From Dirofilaria immitis (lineage: Eukaryota; Nematoda; Chromadorea; Rhabditida; Onchocercidae), in the NCBI GenBank assembly GCA_024305405.1, contig JAKNDB010000108.1:946001-1010000 (forward strand): a DNA stretch of 64,000 nucleotides, read 5' to 3'. Every line of letters begins with the position of its first letter. Within the stretch, counting starts at the first letter, position 1. Position numbers and translations under genes: made by a program. The notes below the pieces were generated by a model, which was not told the origin of the DNA, did no database searches, and saw only the letters and a list, made by a program, of their open reading frames with translations. Below are positions 25,635-37,300 of this stretch, in pieces.

Positions 25635-27070
25635 AATGGTATCCGATTATAAACATAAAAACACAAAAACCAAACAAAACTTTTTTTTTTCAATTTTTTT
25701 CATCAACAATAGCAGCAACAGCAGTAATATCCAGGAAACAATCATCTTATTCAACACTTAAGAATAATGTAATACGATAGACTATAGATTGAGGCCAAAA
25801 TCTGTTAACTTCTAAAAAAAATGCTGATAAGCATTTAACAACCAAACTGTATATATGGAAGGAAAAAAAGAAAGAAAACAAACAAGCAACTAAAAATGAT
25901 AACATAATTTATCATTTTTTCCTATCAAAAAAAAAAGTGAAAATTTCCTCATCCTAGCAGTCAGTATTTGTTATTGAAGTGCAAAGAAAATGTAGCAACA
26001 ACAAATGCCAAACAATATCGCTTGCTCATTAGAAAAAGGGAAGAAAATGGACGGTATAATATTCTCGTGATAGAACTTGTAAACAAATAAACAACGAGTA
26101 GTAGTAAACAAGAAAACAAAATCAATTTCTTGAGCATTTCTTGAATCTTCTAAAGCAAATTACAGGAGAGGAAAATGGGAGGCCTTTTTCTTAAATTTAA
26201 AAATCTGATGCAGTTTTTATAAAATTTGCAAAAAATTCACAATACTTCTTTATTTTGATGCACAAAATAACAAGAAAAGCAATCGGTTTGCAATCAAACA
26301 AAAAGTAAATTCGCATTATAAAACGGCCGTTAATCCCATATACCTTTGAAATAGTAGAAATGCTTAAAGAAAGTTCAAAGGGGAAATGAAGCAGGGCAAT
26401 GAATTAGGATGAAAGATTATTAGCATTAACTGCCATCATTTAAAGCAAAAGAAAAATATAAGTTCATAGCAATAATAATTATAATAAAGGTACCACTGTA
26501 CAGTTCACCGTTTCAGGGGCAGATGGCATTTCACAGAGCAGAGTGAAAGAGATGATGAAAAAGAAAGAAAAGTTCAAGACAAATTTGAGTAACTTTCATC
26601 CTTTGACAGTACTGTTACCTAAAGCAAAATTGGAAAAAGGAACTATGTTGTATCGATGAAGCCGGGAGAAAACGATGGAATGTTCGGGTGATTTAAACGA
26701 TTACGTCTTTTACAAATGTATTACACCCTCCTAGATCTCTCAACTTGAAACAAAACAGAGAGTAAACAAAAAAAGAATGGAAATCATTTCGGATGTTTTG
26801 TAAATTCTCGAAAAAATCTGATTAAAAAATTCGAAAATTACGTCCAAACAGGAAAGAAAATAATCCCGCATTTTTGATTGCATAATTAATAGAGAAATCC
26901 GAGAATTCTGCCTGATTTCATTTTCAAAAAAATAAATTAATTGTGAACTTTGAAATTGGTACAACAAGAGATCAAGTGTTGCACAAAAACTGGGAGCACA
27001 CATTAGCAGTTCCCGTAAACGTAACATAAAAAAATAAGAAAAACAATTTTCGTCACGTAAAGAAACCCGC

Positions 27071-27071
<1 letters not shown>

Positions 27072-27129
<58 letters not shown>

Positions 27130-27198
27130 GCACAGATACACGTACACACACACGTACACACACACACACACATACACACACACACACACACATACACA
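27072..27198. repeat. Long (AC)n microsatellite just 3' of sax-7
   Basis: Twenty-four uninterrupted AC units (27072-27120) precede a second, imperfect AC/ACAT run (27140-27198). It lies 360-490 bases past the sax-7 stop and so may be transcribed in its 3' UTR, reading as GU repeat in the RNA. The Cys/Val and Thr/His ORFs here are artefacts of the repeat. Confidence 0.9.
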
Positions 27199-27558
27199 CG
27201 CATATATCAGATACAGTAGGAAAGCCTCAGGATGTGCTGTTTCAGGAATGAAATCAGGAAGAACACTTAAAGCGACTACAAATGAATTAAAAGTAGCAGG
27301 AAGAGCGTCGGATTTTTTTTTCATATCATCTTATCACAGAAATTATACCTATTATAGAATTACTATTTCTCTTCTTACTGCCATTTCGCTAAATTTATTA
27401 TAACGATAAACTAAATTACAACAACAAAACATCCAGAAAAGAAAACGACTTCAAAACAAAACATTAAGAAGCCACATCCACAAAGCTTTCCCACAATCAC
27501 CGGCTAATTTTAATAATTAGGCTTCTTTTATTAACTCAAAAAAAGAAAAAACGACTAA

Positions 27559-28323
27559 TTAAACAAACGTCGAAGCACAATCCCTGCCAGGTTTGTCGTT
27601 TAGAGTACTCACTAATGTTTTGTTCGGCACATATTGTCCTGCAAAAAAATTTTTGCATTTTAATACTAATATGGAAATCCAACTACAGTTATCCTTCTTC
27701 CGAAGATTTACATGATAATTTTTAAGCATTAATTTTACCTATGAAAGAACCATCTTCTGTAAATCGTCCAGGATCTGTGTCAGCATATTCTGCCATTGAA
27801 TCGGTTTCTGACTCTGCTTTACTGCCCGTTAATGATCGCTTCTCGTCATCCTCTCTAAAAAATTTTAAACATTACATTTAATTTTCCCCTACTTCTTATG
27901 TTCTATTCTCAAAAAAAGGGTGATGAAACAGAAACAGTTTATCATAAAGAAAAAAAATCATCAAAATTATTCAGTAAATAAGAATACGATGTCATGTTCC
28001 CAAAACACAAACATAATGTGAATCGTTAATTATGCTATTGCTTTCACCCGATTAAAGTGTTGCAAAACTTCACATTCAGTTGCTAAATTTCAATTTAAGA
28101 ATATTACAAAATATAAAAACTTACGGTTTAATATATTCACCAAATCCCCTCTCTTTGATGCCAGGTAATATTGGCTGCCTGCCTTGTTGTCTTTCCTTTT
28201 CCGATACAGGATATTTTGCGCCACGTTGTCGAGCTGCCACGCATACGATACAGAGAATAATGAGCAATAGGAGAATTACCAGTAAAATGATAATTAACCA
28301 CCAAATTCGTGCACTTTGTGGTG
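27559..28323 (-). other. sax-7: sax-7 exons 25-27: transmembrane helix and cytoplasmic tail
   Basis: Exon 25 (28323-28125) encodes IWW followed by about 24 Leu/Ile/Val/Cys residues (membrane helix), the stop-transfer ARQRG, and [13 protein letters not shown], the juxtamembrane segment shared by L1 proteins. Exon 26 (27854-27739) is acidic and Ser-rich ([20 protein letters not shown]) and ends in SFIG. Exon 27 supplies QYVPNK, completing FIGQY, the site bound by ankyrin and released when its tyrosine is phosphorylated, and ends STFV-stop, a class I PDZ ligand. Confidence 0.95.
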
Positions 28324-31300
28324 CTGTAAGAAAATAAAAATTTCGATTATTTTTTGTATAAAAATTTAAAAGAAAAACGTATTTAGATCAAGTGAATCCA
28401 AGTTACCACTGAAATGATCTCTCAAATATTCTAAGAACTCTCAAGAGAAAAAGTAGAACTGGAAACGAAAAATCTGCAAATTTTAGAAAAGCACATCACA
28501 ATCTTTAAAATATTACAATCTAAAAACAGTTAATAAATTTCATGGAAGATGAACAATTAAAAAACCAACCACTTCCAGTGGTACTAATATGTGAGACAGC
28601 TGACTCCGTTTCCCGGATATTCCCGGACTCATCTCGTTGTTTTGAGATAACGACCACATCGTATTTCGTTCCTGGTTCCAAATCATCAATGTGAACATTG
28701 AGATCATCACCTAAAAGCCTTTAGTATTATATAAAATAAGTGTAATAAAGTAAATTAATTCTCACTGATTTCGGTCAAAGATTACCTTTCCGGGTAAAAC
28801 ATGAACCACTGCCAAGAGTAAATTGCTTAAGTAGATAAGTTCATTTACTTCAAATAATCAATTTATGATTGCCTGGTTCAATTAGTTTTAAAATTCAGAA
28901 TTGCGTAGGGCATTTTTATGCTTGAAACTTAAATTATTGGTAAATCCGTGAAATTACTATTAAAAACTTAACTAAATAGTGGAATGTTTAAATGCATGAA
29001 AACATTACTTGATTAATTTCTAACACAAGCATTAGCAAGAAGATATATGCAACCACTTCTGGTAATAATGCTGCATAATTTCTAATAAGCTTGTTCCGTT
29101 TACGAAAGCACCATTACTCAATCAAATAATTTTCTCACATGAATAAATAGAAAGCAACATTAATTAAGATAACCAACACAAATATGAGCAAACTATTAAT
29201 TAATTTCCTTCAGTTACTAAGGCGACGTAGACAAACGCAACAAATCGAACTATGAAAATCTCAGACAGACGAAACCTTCCTTGAAGAATTCAATGTTACG
29301 AAAAAATTAATTGATGGCTGAAGAAATATTTCAAACATTTCCCAAAAATAATTTATATAACTGTGAATATCAAACAGATACGGTCTATATCTCTATATAA
29401 GGGTATTTCATATGAAAAAGACGATATCAAATATTAAACTATTCCATTTAATCCATTCCGCTCGCTAATAGATCACTTATTAAAGTATTGTATTTACAAG
29501 TTCAAGACAAGAAAATAGAATTGTGACAAAATGAAAAAAAAAAGCAATTATACTTATGTCACCTTCTACTTCTGCTCAGTTTGTTCTAAATTAAGCCGAA
29601 ATGCTAAGTTGTTTAATAATCAAAAAAAAAAGAAAGAATAATGAGAAACATACCTTTTGGTTCTGCAATTTCCCATTCATCTTCGCCAGCTTTTCGATAT
29701 TTAACGTACAAATCACTACCAACTGGCCGTCCTTCATTTTTGTCAAATTCACCAGGTGTTAATGTTATATTGATAAAATCATCACCAACACCGCTCTCCT
29801 CCAAATGTGGCCGTTCCGGTTCCACTGCAATAAAAGACAAAAAATGCAAAATTTATAATTTTCGAAGTTCAAAAGAAGTTTTTAATTGCATATGATATAA
29901 TCCTATTCCTAGTTAGAGATTAATTCTCATAAAAAAGCACAACTTTTTTTTTTTAAAGTAATGATATCGAGAATTTAACTTCTCAACTAGCAACATATCG
30001 TACTATTACTTTAAAGTGAATGTTGATTGAAATTTAATTTAAAGGAAAAAATTTGCAATTTACAATGCTTATAATTATGAGCAATTAGTCCACAAAAAAC
30101 AAGAAACTACTAATACAATGATGCATAGCAATAAAATGGTAACTGTTTCAAAAAAACAGAACAAAATGTGAATACCATTAGAAATTTCCGTCCAAATGTA
30201 CCATGGTTGAATGAATACAATTATAACAGTAATAAATAATATTGCCATTAATAACTGAAGCTTTTAGAAATTTGTTTATGTCGAGAAACAGAAAATCAAT
30301 AAATAGAGTGGACTGAATTGTTCGACTTTAGATGTATATTCTCAAATTTATCACTATATGGTATATATGATAGATTGAATTATTATTGCCGCATTACTTG
30401 ACCACTAAATATTTATATTTTTATATAAATAAATACAAATTATATCTGAATAGAAACAATAAAGAAGAAGAGGCTATCTTGTCCACAGCTGCGTTCACTT
30501 CGAAGTAAAAGGAAGGATGTAATCATTTACGCCTTTCTTCTCATTTTAACGCCCGTTATGACAACACACTTAACCAAACCAACAAGGTCGAAATTTGTGG
30601 TTTTCATCACTTTCAAAGGGTTATCGAAAATCAGAGCAAAGACAACGATGGTAGACTACTGGCAAACGGTATACATATATAATATATATATATATACATA
30701 TATGTACATATATAATATACATAAATATATATATATTTATATTTAGATATCTATGCAGTGAGATTGGCCTGCCCACTATCGATCCTATTCCGTATATCAC
30801 TAAAAAGAATTTTTAATAATACGGCGATTCACATTGCCTACCATTACTTACTATTACTATTACTATTACTATTACTATTACTACTACTACAACTACAACT
30901 AGTCGAAACAATAACAATAACAACAAACAACAACAAATTTTCTTTTATGATTTCATTTTGAATTTCTAAAATCATCAACTTTTCCTATTCTTTCCTACAA
31001 TTTTCCTCTCTTCTTACCTCTTATATTCTTCAAATATATTTCTATGAATTTCAACTTAAGCCTATCTTTTCCTTTTTTTCCTACATGTAATCTAAATTAT
31101 AATACCTTCTAATACTCCAACTTCATCTACTCTCTCTCTTTATAACTACATCTAAATTGGAAATTACATCTTTCTCCTGTTGACTCTTATCTACTATTTC
31201 CATATTACTTCCTTCTTTATTTACTCCTCTCGGTAAGCGTCCAGATGTGATTAAATACATCCTCTCATTATATTAATAACCACAGCGACAATCATCTTCC

Positions 31301-34300
31301 GTCTCTACTCACCTCACTCTCAACTTTCACCTTCGTTCATTCCTTCTCTTCCTTATCCATTTCTACTTCTTGCTTTAATGCACAAGTAATTCACATTCAC
31401 ATTTTCCGTTAATTAACTACAATATTCTCCATCAGACAGTCTATTTGCATAAATTGAAGAATTCAAATAAATTCTTCGAAAGACTTCCGAAATCAATATT
31501 AATGTTTAATTGCTGTAATTAAGCGCTCATTTCTGACATCAGCTATTCATAATTTGACAGACAGATGTAGCTTAACTCATTAATCATTATTATCAAATAG
31601 ATAAGTTATAGTTACAATTAAAAATGTAAAGACGAAATAATCTATCGACCAAGAAATTCTATATGAAAATTTGATCCAACATATCCACCGAAATAACCGA
31701 TTCGCACTAAAAATTGCTATAATTTACGGAAATTCAATTTCGTTCAGAATTATTAAAAAGAAATGTAATCAAGTGATTTACTTTTGATGTGACAACATGA
31801 TACCGCTTTTTTATTTTGAGGTCATGAACCTGTATCTTTAGAAAGATTTTATAATATCCGCTTTACTCAGTCTCAATCATGATATTTAAAACAATCTGAC
31901 TATTACGACGGCCAACGTGAATGACACTATTGGTCTTTGAAATTGCTCAGGAAAAGCTTCTCGACAATCTCGAGGAAGGATTATTATTTAAAGATATTGG
32001 AATTTAATCAGGGGAAAAAATTAAAAATGATGGACCTATTTCCTCGTTCTTTGCTTATGCATTTTGAAAATGATTTCCTCCATTTCATAAAAATATACAT
32101 TGAAATTCATTTTTATTTTTGTTTTTCTCAATATTCTTCACTTACATTGGTTTTTCTTTTATTTTCAATTTTATATCTTAATAGAATAAAAAGTACCTAA
32201 TAAGTGAAAAATGAAACAAATCTAAAAGCAGATTTTTTTGATGAATACAAAAACATAAAATTTCGAAAGAAACTGCTGCTAAAAAAATGATTACACACTT
32301 TATCTTAGTTCCTCTCTTCCTTATCATGTTGCCCATCTCTCAAAACAAGTCTTAACAATTCGCTAATCTTTACAGTTACATGAGAAATGATGAGATTGCA
32401 TAACCCTTGACGAAGAGATACGAAACTGACATGTTACATCACCACTCGCCATTCTTTGTCATCGAAATAATATGCAATTCTTTTTGCAACAACTTATTCA
32501 TGATTTTGAATAAAAACTTACGATACAGTTTTACATCCTCAGGTAAGGTTACAATATCTTTCGAATTTGGATCGCCCCTACCAGCATTTGTATTTCCATA
32601 AACAATAAACCGATATTTACTATCGTTTTCCAAATTCGATACCCTTAGGAATCGTTCTTTCGGTCTCGTTTTTCTGAAAATTTTTTAAAACAAATATCTT
32701 TAACACTTCACTATTGAGAACCTTCTTATGTCAATTAGAAACTGGGTGGAAAAATTCCAATATTAACTTGATTGGACAGTTTTCTCTCTGCTCCATAGTA
32801 CCATCTGGATTTACTGTACATATCTCAACCGAATATCCTGTTAAAAGACCATTGTAATATCGTGGCTTATCCCATCGCACAGCAACGACGCCACTTTCTT
32901 GTTCATCACGTCCATTCATAGGGTATGCTTCCAAATTTCGTACCGGAGTTGGGACTATAAATAATTTATAAATAAAATTCAAAATTTGTTTTCCTGAAAT
33001 CAGTAGGTGCAATGTGTGAATGAAATTTTATGTTTCGAAACTGAAAGATACAATACAAAGCGAAATTACCAACTATATATAAGTGGTAATTTATGAATTC
33101 ATGTAAAGAATTCTCTCTCTCAATATAATGTAAGTCACCAAGCGACTCCTCAACTTACCAGTTCAAACCTGGACAAAGCATAAAAAACAAAATGCAATGA
33201 CAATGCTCATACTAGAAATAAATTAAGCTCTTTCGGCATAATTACAAATCTACCTCCTTCTTTTGTCCGGAATGAAATCGGATCGGACGGTGTGCCATCA
33301 TTTTGCCCATTCATTACCGCAATTTGTGCATAATTAACACTGTTTGGTTGTAAACCAAATATTGTGGCACTTGTTTTATCTGGTGCTATAATAACAGTGC
33401 GCTTGTCACCATACACATTCATCTCTGAAGTCGAAACTTCACGCTTCCATTGCCTCAACTATAACAAAAAAAAAAATAAGCTTGCGTTTGAAACTGATTT
33501 TTGTAATACAATAATACAAAAGTTATCACTAGTTAGTGCGATATTTATAATTTTTACATGAAATCTAGAAATTAAAGGATTAAAAAAATAAGGGAAAAGA
33601 GAGGAAAATGAACTCTATACCTCCGAATATCTTCTTAATCGCGCAACATCCTCTTCTTCCAACTCAGCTTCCTCATTTTGACTCTCATCTTCTTCGGGCC
33701 AAAAGCTAATCTGCAATACTCCTTGTATTTCAAAATTTCAAAACGATACTTCCAATGAAAAAAGTTAAAATTTAAAAGATGAAATAAGCAACCTTCACTC
33801 CAGTGAAATTTCCTTGCACTAGTTGTGGATCAATTGGATCCCATTCGAAAGTTGCCGATGTTGAATCCGATGTGATGAATCTGAAGCCAGTTGGAGTAAA
33901 ACCGGGATCACCTTCACCTGTTCTTCCTTCTACAGACTGTGGTGAAACATTAGATGTTCCATTCTCATTTGCAGCACGAACCTATAAAGCACAACAATTT
34001 TTAAACATTGTTAACAAATTTAAACCTCTTTTCAGCTGAAAACTTTTGAATTTTTACCTGGACTTCATATGGTCGGAATGGCTCTTCGACCGGTAGTTCA
34101 ATGGTATGGCGATCACTATATGGATCATCCACCACCTCTTCCTTCCATTCAGCATCCGATCCAGCCTGAATAAATTCAAGTCTTACAATAAGCGTAGTTT
34201 GCTAGTACTGCAAGCTTTAATGGAATGTATTTGATTATTTATGAAATTAACAAATTTTGGCTTCTCACTTCTAAGTGTACGATTTTTCAGAAGAAAATTT

Positions 34301-37300
34301 ACCGGTCGATATCGAATAATATAATGAAAATTGCGTCCATTCCAATCTTCTCTTGACATTGGCTTCCAGAAAACAATTAAATTTTCTGGTCGTGTACCAG
34401 CTGCAGAAACGCGTTCTGGATTTCTGTCAGGTACTCGAGCTGGCGTTATACAACCACCATTTACATTTGTTGGTGCTCCATCACCGAAATCATTGCGACC
34501 AAAGACGCGAAAACGGTACTGAAATCTTGTTCGACATAAATAAATCACTAACTCATTTTAAAATTAGTTTCAAGAGTAACTCTATGTAAAACAAAGTAGA
34601 AAATACCTTGCCGAATGGTCGCAGTGATACATCGATGGTACCTTTTACCGTACGCTGGTTATCATCTATCGTTTGCAGGAATCGGCCAAAGCAGGATGAG
34701 GATGTGTTAGCCAAACTACACCATCACTTTCTTCATCAATTTGATACTGTGCCCTAAAATTTACTTTAAATTTTACACAAAAATCATGATTACGCAGTGC
34801 ATTCTTCTAATTTTTGTTAAACCTGCAGGAGATTAACATGAAAAACAATGAAAACAGAATATGCGGAAAAAGTTCTATTTAATTGCAGATTAAAATTTCT
34901 GGAATTCTTATTAAAACAATGTACCAAATTTCTTTTATTGGAGCACTGAAATCAATATCCTCAATGTATTCAAAATTTATGGATGCGATTTGGGCAGTAT
35001 CGTCACATTTCGTCAGAAATGCCATATGAACTGGATTTGGAACATCTAAAATTAAAAATCACTTTTTTAAAAAATTAGATGGTTAGCATATGCAAAGAAA
35101 ATAACTCAGATATTTTAAATTCTTCATCGGAAGTTTTATAATAAAGCTATTTAAATCACGAAGCAAACTTGCATAATCCAATCGTTTTCAAGCGCAAAAG
35201 TTTTAAAGTAGTCATAGCTAAACATGATGACACATTTTTTTCATTTGTTTATTCGTTGCATCGGTGGTCTGACTTTTTATATGCTAAATAAGGTTGCCTA
35301 ACGAACTTACAGACAGTAGTGAAGGAACAGAATAAATCTTTTCATAGCCTAATATATACAGTGATCCTAATATATAGTGATGCTCTCATGATCTGTTTGG
35401 AACTTTCAGAATAAATATAACTATGCATTCGCTCTCTCAAAGATATCATTTCTGAGAGATTATTATGCTTTTCGGTAGAATTTTTATAGTAATTCATTTA
35501 TACGCACCATCAACTCCAACTTGAACTGACTTCTCCACTGAATCTAATGCGGTTTTCGCAATGCAGGTATACGTCGCAGCATCATATCGTGCAGGATTTG
35601 TAATAATCAGTGAATTTTTGTCGGTAATTAGATAATGACCAGACTGAATATATTGTTCCAGTAACGGCTGCAACAAAACTTTATAGGATATGCAAGTTAT
35701 AAGGAACAGCTGGTGAAACGAACTCGAAAAATTAGTAAAGTACTATGCAAAATTCATTACTATCCTTTTTTTCTTACTACGCTTACTAATTTAAACCGTT
35801 AATTTTTTAAATAATAATAGGATTACTGTATTGTGATCATCTTAAAATATTTAATAACCCTTGATTACACGAATTCAATGTTAGGTATACTTTATTTCGT
35901 TTCACTGCCATTGGTTGTTCATCGAATACTCGAGGAAGTTTAAAATTAATTCATAGGATTCTCATCAACGGTAGAACTATCAATAGTATGGAAACCGTAC
36001 AATTCAAACCAATAATACAAGCATTGATTATGTTTTATTACCTTTCCATTAACAAGCCATTCATAAGTGACTTCGAGATTTTCGTCATGTTCAGCTTCGC
36101 ATGGCAATTCAAGTCGTTGACCAGCCAGAACCTTTTCTAAAGGTCGTTCAAATGGTGCTAGTCGTGTCGCTTCTAAAAGAAAAATTTTATTTTCTGTTAA
36201 GAATCGTCGTTATTTTTCCTAGAATTTGTGCATATCGTTGAGTCTACTTATTTCAATCGCCACGAAGATATTATCAGTTTTTATCATCCTTAGTAAACTT
36301 AGTCTTAGTCTTAGCATAATAGGCACTAGTTAAAAACTAAAAATTTTTTACATTTCACTGATATTAAAACACAATTTTTATCTTCTCACGATAGCAATAT
36401 TCTATTATTAGTAGTCAATTAAGCTCATCAAAACATATTAAATTAGCAATCCAGGGAGGATTATTAAGTTACCCATCTTAAAATAGCGACACCCTCCTCT
36501 CATTCCCTGTTTCCTGCAAAACATTAGTATATCTCTCAAAAAGCATATCTGACCGCGTATAATTAATCGTGCTGTTCCTTTTTCTGTACCATGTTTATTC
36601 GTCCCAATACATGTGTATTCACCTTCTGCATCCTGACCAACCGCTGCATACAAAAAGTTTCATTACAGTACTCATCAAATAATAAAGTATCATTGCAATA
36701 TAATTTCATTATCCTTCCATTCGCCAAAATATCGCAAACACAATCTGGGTTTACTTATTCTAATTTTCTTTTTGAAAAAAGCAAGGTAAATAAAAAAACG
36801 CGTTATTACAAAAAATTAACAAACCATCAATAATGAGTTTTCCTTCTCCATCAGCATCCGCTGGTACGACATGATGTCGCAAACCGTGCAGCACAGTGCT
36901 ATCCCACGTAATGTTAACGTTTGGTGAAGCAAAAAATTTGCATGCTAATGTTACATTTTGACCAATTACAGCTTCAATCTCACCCGGGTCAGAAAGAAGT
37001 TCTGGTTTGAAAGCTAAAAAGTTAAAGAAATTAGATATCATCGAAAAATCATGAATTAATATATGAAAATGAATATTGCTGCTTAGAATTCTGGATTTCT
37101 TACTAACTAACCGATCTTTCAAACTTTCAAGGTACGAAAATTTAGATTAATGAGAGTATAGAAATTTTCACTTAATGACTTTATAAAAATACTGACTATT
37201 CTCGTTTCTTTTTCTTTTTGAAAAAATAAGTATATTTTTTTCAACATTCCTTACCAAGAAGATTGAGGTAGAAATTGGCCCATAAGTAACCATGTTTGTT

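Larger units (their letters stand above)
23059..27558. other. Convergent intergenic region / sax-7 3' UTR side
   Basis: This lies between the ends of the vWA gene (plus) and sax-7 (minus). 25900-27550 is more complex and GC-richer than the rest and could be long sax-7 3' UTR. No coding gene is supported. The 194-codon minus ORF at 26740-27324 is driven by the CA repeat. A (TA)n run lies at 25600-25634. The sax-7 poly(A) site is not certain, since minus-strand AATAAA copies occur at 27527-27532 (very close to the stop) and 26249-26254. Confidence 0.5.
28573..34165 (-). other. sax-7: sax-7 exons 17-24: FN3 domains 2 (part) to 5
   Basis: Typical FN3 signatures are seen: [14 protein letters not shown] (FN3-2), the [15 protein letters not shown]-strand region (FN3-3), [12 protein letters not shown] and [16 protein letters not shown] (FN3-4), and [15 protein letters not shown] (FN3-5). 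Exon 19 (33710-33621) inserts a strongly acidic stretch, [17 protein letters not shown], before [13 protein letters not shown] fits the furin consensus R-x-R/K-R, in the same domain that is proteolysed in L1 relatives. Exon 21 uses the less usual donor AA|GTTAAT, chosen because only this keeps phase and continues [10 protein letters not shown]. Confidence 0.9.

Noticed and set aside
26740..27324. 194-codon minus-strand ORF, the longest in the window
   Set aside because: Its core is the CA microsatellite (Val-Cys repeats). It lacks splice or start context and lies 3' of sax-7.
28786..28808. Alternative exon in sax-7 FN3-5 reading VVHVLPGK
   Set aside because: At 23 bases it would break the frame; kept only as a low-confidence note.
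33105..33185. tRNA-like T-arm (CCAG-TTCAAAC-CTGG)
   Set aside because: No matching D-arm, anticodon stem or acceptor stem could be built around it.
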